From assembly GCF_000419765.1 (NCBI RefSeq), contig NZ_ATTQ01000001.1, positions 500,819-564,818 on the forward strand: a stretch of DNA of 64,000 bases, read 5' to 3'. Shown piece after piece: positions 1-8,426 of this stretch. The stretch's first letter is position 1, and every line of letters begins with the position of its first letter. Made by a program: the position numbers and the translations under genes. The DNA is from Rhizobium mongolense USDA 1844. GTDB lineage: Bacteria; Pseudomonadota; Alphaproteobacteria; Rhizobiales; Rhizobiaceae. The notes under the pieces were generated by a model that was not told where the DNA came from, searched no databases, and saw only the letters and a list, made by a program, of their open reading frames with translations.

Positions 1-1
1 C

Positions 2-586
2 GTTCTCGCTCGGCACGCGATAATTCCGCAACAACAATTTGCCTACACGACGGGTAAGAACGCCTCCGATATAACGCTCGTCATCGACGCGATGGACCTC
101 CTGCACAGTGAAAGATTTGACGGCTTCTGCTTGGTCTCTTCCGATAGCGACTTCACTCGCTTAGCATCACGCATCCGGGAGCAAGGCATCGACGTTTTCG
201 GATTCGGCGAACAGAAGACACCGGAGAGCTTCCGACAAGCCTGTCGCCGATTCATCTACACCGAAAACTTAGCTCCGCCTGTCGCGACAAACGAAGCAGA
301 TGCAGTACAGGCAGCGCGCTCACTAGAGCCGCCGAGCGCTGCCACACCGATAATAAAGAGGGTGATTGCGCAGATGGAGACCGAGGATGGATGGGTGCCG
401 CTAGGCGCAGTTGGGACTCAACTTGCGAACCTGGCATCTGACTTCGATCCAAGGACCTTCGGTTTCAAGAAATTGAGCGATCTGGTGAAAAAGACGAATT
501 CGTTCGAGGTGGATCATGCTGAAGGACGTCCCGTTCGTATTCGTCTCAAGCCTCCGGCCAAGAAACCTTTGAAATCGACCACCTAA
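2..586 (+). CDS. NYN-domain / OST-HTH (LOTUS) protein, 5' end missing
   Basis: The reading frame is open from the first bases of the window, so the gene begins upstream. The visible part begins in the middle of a NYN (LabA/DUF88-like, PIN-fold) domain. The stretch K-N-A-S-D-I near base 56 and the acidic S-S-D-S-D-F motif near base 140 are the usual metal-binding region of this family. A linker rich in Ala and Pro follows, then a C-terminal OST-HTH/LOTUS domain (about bases 345-560, beginning I-I-K-R-V-I and ending R-I-R-L-K). NYN proteins of this build are putative ribonucleases or RNA-binding proteins of unknown target. An internal ATG at 92 lies inside the NYN fold and is not the real start. 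Family assignment is solid; the biological role is not known. Confidence 0.85.
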   Translation, partial: VLARHAIIPQQQFAYTTGKNASDITLVIDAMDLLHSERFDGFCLVSSDSDFTRLASRIREQGIDVFGFGEQKTPESFRQACRRFIYTENLAPPVATNEADAVQAARSLEPPSAATPIIKRVIAQMETEDGWVPLGAVGTQLANLASDFDPRTFGFKKLSDLVKKTNSFEVDHAEGRPVRIRLKPPAKKPLKSTT

Positions 587-733
587 CCCGTAGCAGATGA
601 TTGCGAGAGGGCTGAAAAGCGCCGCCATAATGGTCATCGAGCCACCCGTCGCTGTTGCTGCAAAGCGGACATGACGCAGTGACAACGCGGGTCGCAGTTG
701 CGCCAAAAGCCGCCATTCCGCCCCATGCGGTGA

Positions 734-1843
734 TTAGATCACGAATTCCTCCTCGTACGTCTGTGGCTCGGGAACGACCGTAACCTCCACCGGAACGATC
801 CAATTGGCCGCGTAGCTCTCGCAGTCGGAACGCTGGAGGTCGGGCTGCACGCACCCCGCCCCATCGATCGCGCGACATCGCAGTATATATCGCCCCAATT
901 CTTCAGGGGTCCACATGTACTCCCACAAGCGCCATGCAAAGGGACGTTCTGTTTCGAGGAGCCTTCCCTCACGCCAGCCCCTGCCATCTCCGGTGCAGAC
1001 CTGCACCTGCCGGATAGCAGCCTCTCCGCTCCAGGCGGCTCCGAAAATCCGGTACGGTTGGCCGGCGATGAGATGCGCCCCCTGTACGGGACGCGCGATC
1101 TGCGCTTTGACCTCCATCTCCGCAAGGGGGACCAGCCTGGGTTCCCCGAGGCTGCGCTCCCAACGGAAATAGTCGCGCGCCTGCCAGTAGCCAAGGAACG
1201 GTTGCTCCACAACCGTGATATGCGTGATCCACTTGACCCAAGCCATGCCGAACCAGCCACCCACGACCGCGCGTAGCGGGTAGCCGTGATCGCGCGTCAA
1301 CGGCTCCTCGTTCATCGAATAGGCAAGGATCGTGCTGTCAGCGATGGCCTTCTCAAGCGGTAAACTGCGCGCAAAAGCGATGGGGCCGGGAGAAGCCGTT
1401 TTCTTGTTCGTGTCGACGACGCCGCTGTCGGCGCCTGCGAGCAGAACCTCACGTGCGGTTCGGTTAACGCCCGCCATTTCCAAAATCTCGCGCAGAAGAA
1501 CACCTGTCCACGCGGCATTGCCGACGGCTCCGTTCTGCCACTGCAACCCCTCCTTCGGCGGCACATAGTAGACGCGCCCGTTCCCTGCACACTCGACGAC
1601 GGCGCTGAAAGTCGTGCTCCGCATCGCCTTGATGCTGTCGAGGTCAAGTTCGATCGGCCGCTCCACCGCCCCGCCAACGCGCAATCGCCAGTCTCGCGCA
1701 TCGAGGTCCGGCGACGGGAAATGGTTTCGCACGAAGAACAGCTCGGTTGGGATCAGCCAATCGGAGAGCGACGCAAACGGAAACTCGATGTTCTGTGGGG
1801 ATTTCTGTCGAACTATTAGACTGGGTTGCTGTGGTATCGGCAT
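734..1843 (-). CDS. Sulfite oxidase-family molybdopterin oxidoreductase
   Basis: About 369 residues. An oxidoreductase molybdopterin-binding domain covers roughly residues 25-215, and a Mo-co dimerisation (Ig-like) domain covers 235-355. The molybdenum-ligating cysteine lies in the motif V-E-C-A-G-N-G-R (Cys about 85), typical of sulfite oxidase/SorA relatives. No heme b5 domain, TAT leader or Sec signal is visible, so it is probably cytoplasmic or uses an unknown electron acceptor. ATG 1843 was chosen because GGGGAGACGAGGAC lies just upstream; the frame stays open further 5' but that part lacks family similarity. It is transcribed towards the NYN gene, with no partner cytochrome next to it. 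Sulfite is the best-known substrate of the family, but many members are uncharacterised. Confidence 0.85.
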   Translation of the reverse strand: MPIPQQPSLIVRQKSPQNIEFPFASLSDWLIPTELFFVRNHFPSPDLDARDWRLRVGGAVERPIELDLDSIKAMRSTTFSAVVECAGNGRVYYVPPKEGLQWQNGAVGNAAWTGVLLREILEMAGVNRTAREVLLAGADSGVVDTNKKTASPGPIAFARSLPLEKAIADSTILAYSMNEEPLTRDHGYPLRAVVGGWFGMAWVKWITHITVVEQPFLGYWQARDYFRWERSLGEPRLVPLAEMEVKAQIARPVQGAHLIAGQPYRIFGAAWSGEAAIRQVQVCTGDGRGWREGRLLETERPFAWRLWEYMWTPEELGRYILRCRAIDGAGCVQPDLQRSDCESYAANWIVPVEVTVVPEPQTYEEEFVI

Positions 1844-2185
1844 CGTCCTCGTCTCCCCTTTCAAGAGCACAACGTCGGCTCTCGGTCGCGCGAAGTCCGG
1901 TACGATCACACCGCCCCTCGCAGTGCGTCTGTCGCATTCCGCCTTCGGGCCGCATTCTAGCACATACCGCACGTTCCTCGGATCGACCTCGAACGGCAGC
2001 AAAGGGGCCGACTGCGGTCTTGACCGCTTTGCGCCTTCATTTCAGTCGTAGAACCCAGCCAAGCGGCGGCTTGAAAGCGGACAACGCATTCTGGCGAGGC
2101 GATGTTTGCGTCAAAAGCGGATTTTACGTTGAACGTGATTGCATCTCCGATGCCTGCGCCTGTTTTTGGCCCTGTGTCCAGCGGG
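1844..2185. other. Non-coding gap between two minus-strand genes
   Basis: About 340 bases between the transporter stop and the molybdoenzyme start. I see no convincing reading frame, tRNA-like fold or T-tailed hairpin. It presumably carries the promoter of the molybdoenzyme gene. Confidence 0.4.
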
Positions 2186-3154
2186 TCACTCGGTCGCAAG
2201 CACTGTCTTTCCAGATGCAAATTGGCGATCATAGAAAATCCGAACCGACAGAACGACGCCGGCGATCAGGACAACCACCCCGGCGACTTCGATCGGCGTT
2301 GGCCAGCGCGCATGCACGACAAGTCCGCCGATCACGCCGAAGGCAGTCTCTGAGACGATCAATTGCGCGGCCAAGGCAACCGGCAGGCTGCGTGAGGCAA
2401 TATTCCAGGTCCAGACGCCGCCCACGGTGGCCAGTAGCGCGAGAGTTGTGCCCCAGACATAGAGGTTGCCGGCAGCGCTCCAACCGAATCCCAATGTAGG
2501 AAGACGGAAGAGGTCCATCGCGGCACCGATGGGATAGAAGGCCAGCATCAAGACGCCGCCGCCAACCAGTATCAGCGCCGACCACACGCCGGAGGGCATG
2601 TCCGGCCGTGCAGCGAGTGCTGCCTGATTGGAAAGCGCGAACCAGACCCAAAGGCCCACGGCAGCAAGCGCCAGCGGCACGCCAATCCACAATGATTGCA
2701 CATTGTCTAGTCCTTCGGCCGTGAATGCCGTGCCATTGACGAGAACAAGGCCGACCAGCACCAGTGCTAGAGGCACCACGAGGGAGCGCCATGGCAATGA
2801 TGCCTGACGCTGATTGCCAATGACCATCAATACGATTGGTACCAGCCCGAGAAAGGCCGGAGCGATGACTGGGCCTGCAAAGAGGGCCGCTCCCGTCACT
2901 GTCAGGAAGTAGCCGACATAGCCGACGAAGGCGAGCCAGATGGCTTGCAGGCAGTTTCGAAGCGTGAGGTGGCGCATGACACCCTTCTCGGAAAACAGAA
3001 TGTAAAGCCCGACGAGTGCCGAGACGACGTGACGGATGAGGGCAAAATCAAAGGTGGAATAGTCACCGATGATGAAGGGCACGACGAAGTTGAGCGAAAA
3101 GGCAAAGGCCGCGCAGAGAGCGGCCGACACGCCAACATAGAAAAGTCTGTCCAT
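2186..3154 (-). CDS. EamA/DMT-family permease
   Basis: About 322 residues, strongly hydrophobic, with a likely ten transmembrane helices in two EamA-type halves. Short basic loops and Gly/Pro-rich helices such as V-V-L-I-A-G-V-V-L-S near the C-terminus are typical of the drug/metabolite transporter superfamily. ATG 3154 is preferred over GTG 3163, because AAGGGG sits 8 bases before the ATG and overlaps the GTG. Such proteins export amino acids or other small metabolites; the substrate cannot be read from sequence. It stands alone on the minus strand and may be cotranscribed with the molybdoenzyme gene 340 bases downstream, though that gap argues against it. Confidence 0.8.
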   Translation of the reverse strand: MDRLFYVGVSAALCAAFAFSLNFVVPFIIGDYSTFDFALIRHVVSALVGLYILFSEKGVMRHLTLRNCLQAIWLAFVGYVGYFLTVTGAALFAGPVIAPAFLGLVPIVLMVIGNQRQASLPWRSLVVPLALVLVGLVLVNGTAFTAEGLDNVQSLWIGVPLALAAVGLWVWFALSNQAALAARPDMPSGVWSALILVGGGVLMLAFYPIGAAMDLFRLPTLGFGWSAAGNLYVWGTTLALLATVGGVWTWNIASRSLPVALAAQLIVSETAFGVIGGLVVHARWPTPIEVAGVVVLIAGVVLSVRIFYDRQFASGKTVLATE

Positions 3155-3905
3155 AATGTTCACCCCTTTGAAGTTGCGTCACCGAGCCCTGGTCTCCGCG
3201 ACACCGAGTGTGCCGTTTGGCAATCAAGCGAAATGCTGGATCGGATGAGGAAAATTTACCGGCCACGCGCTCTGGTCGGTAGCCGGCGAAAATGAGAACC
3301 AGCCTCTCGATACCCATCACCCGGATCGTGAAACGGTGCTGCTGCATCGCGGGAGCCGGCACGCGCCTCCCACTTTGACCGGGGCGGGCGACTGGTTGCC
3401 TCTACCGGCTGCCGCAACTCCGCCGCCCGCAAGCCTATGGCAGCCGACTTCGCCGGGGAATTTGCCTTTTGGTGCCTCTGAGCGAAGGCGGAGTTCGGCC
3501 CGAAGCGGACTTTTTTGTTGTCGAAGGAGATGGCGGCTTTGCGCCATCATGTCGGATATTCAGGGTTGCTATGGAGTTTCCCAGAAGCTGCCGCTCGCCA
3601 AAATCAGATAGGATGTCCGATTTGGGGTGGGCAGCGGGTAGTCCGGTAGTCCAAAAACGGTCACCGTGCATCAATTTTAGAGAGCGGCGCTCGAAAGGTT
3701 CCGCCGCCCAGGAAATCGCGAAGCGGAATTACAAATTCAGAGCAGTGAGGTACAGCTAGATCTTTGTACTTCCCGATCTACAAAGGATATCCTTGCTCTG
3801 CAAGTGAACCGGCGGCGCATAGCGGGATGGAAAGCTTCGGCTTCGAATTTCCATCGGCCGCAGGTGAGCGAAACGGCGGCACTGAGCATCGACTGGCTTG
3901 GCTTG
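3155..3905. other. Gene-poor stretch left of the mobile island
   Basis: About 750 bases with only short overlapping open frames, none with a recognisable domain or a good ribosome binding site. It precedes a decayed recombinase copy, so it may be degenerate mobile DNA. I recognise nothing specific in it. Confidence 0.4.
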
Positions 3906-3910
3906 AACTG

Positions 3911-4146
3911 CTGATATGGGCAATTCCTTTCTCTCTCGATGGACAGGAACGGATGAGATCGGGCGTTTTCGATCTCTGGATCGACAGCAAGCTATAAGCC
4001 TGCGATCTGGACAAAGATAAAGATCAGCACTGTCGTAACAGGTCAGGAGGTGCGGACACGCGCCATGGTCGTCCAGCAGAAAACAGGACGCCCAGTCCAG
4101 TTCGAGATAACGGTCGACGTCAGGGTCAATTTACTTGCGTGGCTTA
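3911..4146 (+). pseudogene. Decayed copy of the short tyrosine recombinase
   Basis: This stretch matches bases about 6321-6558 of the intact recombinase downstream, as a direct repeat about 2.41 kb apart. The first part reads W-A-I-P-F-S-L-D, then M-R-S-G-V-F-D-L and I-D-S-K-L, parallel to the intact W-A-I-R-F-F-L-D, M-R-D-R-A-L-F-D-L and I-D-S-K-L. The codon for the first catalytic arginine (CGC in the intact gene) is TAA here (3995-3997), and a one-base indel follows. Homology continues through the 'atggtcgtccagcagaa' core (4063-4080) and stops near 4146, before the HxxR and Tyr region. It is therefore an inactive internal fragment, ending about 100 bases before the start of the ATPase-nuclease gene. 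Confidence 0.85.
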
Positions 4147-4248
4147 GCCGCGCCGCGCTGTTTCCTGTGGGGGCTTATCGACGAAAGGTTACAGAGACTT
4201 ATTTCTTCTGCTACCTCTGATTTACATACGGGTTGGGGAACGCGTTTT

Positions 4249-6009
4249 ATGGATGACGTGCATTTTTCGGTTAATACACGACTGACAAGACTTCTGGGTG
4301 AAACCTATCGATCGAGCGAAGCAGCCCTAAAGGAACTGGTCGACAACGCATGGGACGCTGACGCCAAAAATGTCTGGATCACATTGCCGACGCCTATGTC
4401 GTCTGATCCGATTATCGTCCGCGACGACGGTTCGGGAATGACATCTCTGGAAATGAGGAACGAATACCTGAACATCGCTAGCGATAAGCGAGCACGTACA
4501 GGCGAACGGACCCCTCTACTCAAGCGGAAGGTCAAGGGTCGCAAGGGCATCGGTAAGTTCGCTGGCCTGTCATTGGCAAGCCGGATGGATGTTTCAGCGG
4601 TCGCCCGAGGTCGGAAATGCAGCCTGACGATCGACAAGCTCGTCCTGGCCGAGAATGAGAATGACCTGGAAGCTGTGCCTCTACCATTCATCGAGGAAGA
4701 TGCAGGCGAAGCTCATGCAGGCACGAAAATCATCCTGTCCGGTCTTGATAGCCGATTGAATTTCCCTACGCCCGATCGTTTTCGAGAAGTCCTCGTGCAC
4801 GAATACGGCCGGGAGGATGCCTTCAAGGTATTCGTAAATGAGGCGCAGTTGTCGGTCGACGATGTTCCGGGCGTATTAAGGGAAGTCGAGAAGACCCTTA
4901 CAGAGAGCGGCTCAGTTCGCTTGAAGTTTACGATTGCAGACGGCAAGAAAGCACCAAAATCACCGGGTATAGTGTTGAAGGTGGACGGGAAGGTCGTCGG
5001 GAAGCCGATGATGTTCGGCCTAGATGATGACGAGGAAATTCCCTTCAAGCTGTCGAAACGAGTCTACGGAGAGGTGGAGCTCGAGGGTAACGACCATTTC
5101 GTAACTGCCGATTGGGGCGGGGTGGTCGAGAACAGCAAGGCGTTCCAAGAAATCCAATCCTATGTGAAATCGATCGTCAAAGAAGGGCTTAGGGAGAGCC
5201 ACTCTCGCGATATGAGCCTTCAGCTAGCTCGATTGAAGAAGCAGTTGGACGCTAGGCTGAAAGACCTCCCAGAACACCGCCGACGCTACGCTGAGGAAGC
5301 CCTCCACCGGATCCTGCAGCGATTCTATCGGGAAAGCGAAGACCGCATTGCGACGATCGCAGAGGTCGCGCTCGACGCCATGGAGCATGACGCCTACTGG
5401 GCCGTACTCGAGCGGATAAATGCCACCGACCGCACAGATGTCAGTTCCTTTGCAGCGGCGCTTGAAGATTTTGGTATGGTTGAGCTCTCTGGGATCGCTG
5501 CTCAAGCGACCAGACGAATGAGATTTCTGGACTACCTTGAGGAGCTTATCGACAACGAAGCGACCCTCGAAAAGGACGTCCATAAGGCCTTCGAGACGAA
5601 TTTGTGGCTTCTTGGCCGCCAATACGCTCTGATGTCATCGAACATCACACTGAAACGGGTCATCGCGAACTATAGTGATAAGAAATTTACGGGCGAGCGG
5701 GCCTCGAAACGGCCTGATCTTCTGTTGTCGCAGGATCTAGCTGACAGCTATCTGCTGATTGAGTTCAAACGCCCCAACCATCCGATTTCTCGGGAAGACA
5801 TTGCTCAAGCCGAGCAATATCGTGATGACTTGTCAGGGACCATCACCTCAAGCAGCCCGTTGAGGATCTTGATGATCGGTAAGGGCTCGGCAGCCTCTAT
5901 GGACAAGAGATATGGGACGGACATGACGACCGTCAGTTCCTACGCAAGCGTGCTCTCGTCCGCTCGCACGGAACTCGACTGGCTGATTTCATCGCTAACC
6001 CGTCCGTAG
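4249..6009 (+). CDS. GHKL ATPase fused to a PD-(D/E)XK nuclease domain; candidate defence gene
   Basis: 586 residues from ATG 4249, which has GGGGA ten bases upstream; a longer frame from TTG 4135 runs into the recombinase fragment and is unlikely. N-terminal GHKL (HSP90/MutL/MORC-type) ATPase motifs are clear: E-L-V-D-N-A-W-D-A-D-A (29-39), D-D-G-S-G-M (59-64) and the lid G-R-K-G-I-G-K-F-A-G (97-106). A middle region is rich in charged helices. The last ~130 residues read like a Shedu/DUF4263-type restriction endonuclease fold: an E-K-D-V-H-K-A-F-E-T-N helix, R-P-D-L-L-L (Asp 490), then I-E-F-K-R-P (Glu 505, Lys 507). The gene stands alone between two copies of a recombinase, as many defence genes do. 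ATPase assignment is firm, nuclease assignment good, and an anti-phage role is inference. Confidence 0.8.
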   Translation: MDDVHFSVNTRLTRLLGETYRSSEAALKELVDNAWDADAKNVWITLPTPMSSDPIIVRDDGSGMTSLEMRNEYLNIASDKRARTGERTPLLKRKVKGRKGIGKFAGLSLASRMDVSAVARGRKCSLTIDKLVLAENENDLEAVPLPFIEEDAGEAHAGTKIILSGLDSRLNFPTPDRFREVLVHEYGREDAFKVFVNEAQLSVDDVPGVLREVEKTLTESGSVRLKFTIADGKKAPKSPGIVLKVDGKVVGKPMMFGLDDDEEIPFKLSKRVYGEVELEGNDHFVTADWGGVVENSKAFQEIQSYVKSIVKEGLRESHSRDMSLQLARLKKQLDARLKDLPEHRRRYAEEALHRILQRFYRESEDRIATIAEVALDAMEHDAYWAVLERINATDRTDVSSFAAALEDFGMVELSGIAAQATRRMRFLDYLEELIDNEATLEKDVHKAFETNLWLLGRQYALMSSNITLKRVIANYSDKKFTGERASKRPDLLLSQDLADSYLLIEFKRPNHPISREDIAQAEQYRDDLSGTITSSSPLRILMIGKGSAASMDKRYGTDMTTVSSYASVLSSARTELDWLISSLTRP

Positions 6010-6227
6010 ATCGCCCGTTCGTTGAAGGCTCGGACGGTCAATATGTTAGTAAACCTTATTGCAGTATGGACGAGCTGTTGATCGACAGGGGCCAGCGCAC
6101 GCCGCTGCTGTTGGCATCGTGTCAGCATACCCATCACCTATTGCCCAAAGCTGCCATTCCGCTCCCGGTCCCCTAAACCTAAAACTGCGCGCTTCCTACG
6201 GCCAATGGTGGCCAAAGGAGAACTGAA

Positions 6228-6860
6228 ATGGGTATCGCACAATATGATCCTGCCGCACTGGGCCGACCGGCTAGGAACGCCGGACGACAAGTTGGCGTCA
6301 GGAAGCCCCTGAAGCAGCGCCAGATTTGGGCAATCCGCTTCTTCCTAGACCGAGAAGGGCGGATGAGAGATCGTGCGCTGTTCGATCTTGCCATCGACAG
6401 CAAGCTCCGCGGCTGCGATCTGGTCAAAATCAAAATCGGGACCCTCGTCACTGGTCAAGAAATTCGAACTCGTGCCATGGTCGTCCAGCAGAAGACTGGA
6501 CGCCCCGTACAATTCGAGATTACGACCGAGGTCAGGGCGAGCCTGCTTGCCTGGCTTCAGCGAAGGGGAGGAACAGTCGATGACTATGCCTTTCCCAGCC
6601 GGGTTGATCATGCCGATCATCTCAGCACTCGCCAATACGCCAGGCTGGTCGATGAGTGGGTCACTGCGACTGGGCTGCGTCGTGAAAATTACGGCACGCA
6701 CTCCCTTCGGCGCACGAAGGCTGCGATGATGTACAAGGCCACCGGCAACCTTCGCGCGATCCAGATCTTGCTCGGCCACACCAAGATCGAGAACACGGTC
6801 AGGTATCTTGGCGTTGACATAGAGGATGCGCTGGAACCGGCAGAGCATACTGAAATCTAA
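6228..6860 (+). CDS. Short tyrosine recombinase/integrase
   Basis: 210 residues, starting at ATG 6228 behind a textbook AAAGGAG. The catalytic set of tyrosine recombinases is complete: Arg61 (S-K-L-R-G-C-D-L), Lys89 (Q-Q-K-T-G-R), His158 and Arg161 (T-H-S-L-R-R), His184 (L-L-G-H-T) and Tyr193 (V-R-Y-L-G). It has only a ~30-residue N-terminal arm and lacks the usual SAM-like core-binding domain, so it is about half the length of phage integrases. A decayed copy lies 2.4 kb upstream in the same orientation with the ATPase-nuclease gene between them, which suggests duplication, or insertion of cargo next to an existing copy. I see no attachment site or tRNA. Confidence 0.9.
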   Translation: MGIAQYDPAALGRPARNAGRQVGVRKPLKQRQIWAIRFFLDREGRMRDRALFDLAIDSKLRGCDLVKIKIGTLVTGQEIRTRAMVVQQKTGRPVQFEITTEVRASLLAWLQRRGGTVDDYAFPSRVDHADHLSTRQYARLVDEWVTATGLRRENYGTHSLRRTKAAMMYKATGNLRAIQILLGHTKIENTVRYLGVDIEDALEPAEHTEI

Positions 6861-6866
6861 AGAGGT

Positions 6867-6891
6867 ACGGCCCTGCGCAGGATGGGGCCGT
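6867..6891 (+). terminator. Inverted repeat after the recombinase, possible weak terminator
   Basis: Arms ACGGCCC (6867-6873) and GGGCCGT (6885-6891) can pair around an 11-base loop, starting six bases after the recombinase stop. There is no T-run after the hairpin, so intrinsic termination would be weak. Confidence 0.4.
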
Positions 6892-7153
6892 GCACTTTGG
6901 CACGTGGGGCCTCCCCGAGGCAATCGATTGAGCGACTTTGCGCCCTGATGGCGGCATTCAATCGCTTTTTGCTAGCTCCTAAAATCGGAGATGACCATCG
7001 GGGTCTGCAAAGGGGTGGAAAGTTGACGGGCAAGTTTTGGCAGTGGTTGTCTAAAGGCGACCGTAAAAAGCGGGGAGATGGCATGACTGGACTGCGCTGG
7101 GCCAGAACGCTAGTACGGTAGCGAGGGTGAGCCCATTCACTTGGAGGGAGTGT

Positions 7154-7687
7154 ATGATCGCGACAGACAGGTTAAAACTCAGGGCCTGGCGAGAGGCGGA
7201 TAAGCCTCTGTTGGGCGTTATTCACGCCGATCCGGAAGTGATGCAGTTCCTCGGCGGCACGAAGACCACCTCCGAAACCAGCGACTTCGTCGAACATATG
7301 ATGCGCCTTTCCGAAGCCAGACAGCCGATTTTCTGGGCCGCCGAGCGTGTCGACGACGGGGCGTTGCTTGGCGCGGTCGGCCTGCATCGCCTCGGGACCG
7401 ATTTCCCTTTCGGCCCCGCCCTGGAGGTGGGTTGGCGGCTTGGTCGCGACCATTGGGGCAAGGGTTATGCGATCGAAGCCGCTCGCGCCGCCCTCGATTA
7501 TGCATTTGGTAGCTTAAAGGCGCCGCGCGTTTACGCATTCACCGCATTGGCGAACAAACGGTCCGAAACTGTCATGCAGCGGTTGGGGATGAAGAAAATA
7601 GAGGGTGGCGAGTTCGCTCACCCTGACCTTCTGCCGACCGATCCGAGCTCAATTCACATGCTGTATGTCGCCGAAAAGACGGTGTAG
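7154..7687 (+). CDS. GNAT acetyltransferase, RimJ/RimL type
   Basis: 177 residues from ATG 7154, which follows TTGGAGGGAGTGT; an in-frame GTG at 7127 lacks a good binding site. The opening T-D-R-L-K-L-R-A-W and the P-L-L-G-V-I region are typical of Acetyltransf_3 (RimJ/RimL-like) proteins. The acetyl-CoA site appears as E-V-G-W-R-L-G-R-D-H-W-G-K-G-Y-A, followed by E-A-A-R-A-A-L-D-Y-A-F. The C-terminal N-K-R-S-E-T-V-M-Q-R-L-G-M is the usual closing motif. Such enzymes acetylate protein N-termini, drugs or small metabolites; the substrate cannot be named. It stands alone on the plus strand. Confidence 0.85.
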   Translation: MIATDRLKLRAWREADKPLLGVIHADPEVMQFLGGTKTTSETSDFVEHMMRLSEARQPIFWAAERVDDGALLGAVGLHRLGTDFPFGPALEVGWRLGRDHWGKGYAIEAARAALDYAFGSLKAPRVYAFTALANKRSETVMQRLGMKKIEGGEFAHPDLLPTDPSSIHMLYVAEKTV

Positions 7688-8426
7688 CAGTCGGACATTT
7701 AGTCGAGGCCTGCCGTCCGGTATTAAATGTTATCGCTCACCGTCTAAGTGTCTGGTTTGAGGTTCGCTGGCAGTATCGCCTAAGGGCTGAAACGGGGTCG
7801 AGTGCAGCCGTCGCCTAATCTGAAGCCGAATGGCAGCTAATGTCTGGGCTAAAGAATCTGATGCAATTTTTGAAACTGTAACAACAGGGTCGTTGGTTCT
7901 GCTCCGTTCAAGGCGAACGCACTTAACTCACTTTGACGGACAATTTTGGATTAAGTTCAGGTGCTTGAGTCAAACGTCACGATGGCTGTCCGTCGCGGAT
8001 CGCTTGAAGCGCTGCAAGGGGTGAAGTTGCGGCCTTGCTCGCCTCGACTGTAGCCTCCGGAGCGACGTCATATCCATGCGCTGCTAGGCTCATAACATGA
8101 AGGGCATTTCAAAACCCGTTCAGGGGTTTCGGGAGCAATGCCGAGCCGCAGTAATTCCGCCAGAATCGATCCAAAAGCCAGCGGACCGTTGGCTTCAGTT
8201 TGGCCGTTCCTGAGCAAGCGGGTCTCTCGCTCGATGCGCAGCTTCACGAATCAGTGGGAACTCGCGCGCAAACGCACGTTCAGTCGGTAGGCCCGCTCGC
8301 GTCGGTTAACGGAGAGCGGCTGAGAGCAACTGTTGCGCAACGCCCATGGGCTTCGTTGAACCTCGAAGTGCGTATTCAACAATTGCCCCACTCTTGCCTT
8401 TGCACCGGCGCCCGCTTTTTTCCGCT
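7688..8426. other. Non-coding or decayed stretch
   Basis: About 740 bases between the acetyltransferase and the aminotransferase stop. Short open frames exist, for example from ATG 8097, but none has a recognisable domain. I see no hairpin with a T-run and no RNA gene. Confidence 0.4.

Noticed and set aside
4135..4248. Earlier TTG start for the ATPase-nuclease gene
   Set aside because: It lies inside the recombinase fragment and the added residues show no domain similarity; ATG 4249 begins just before the family's first helix.
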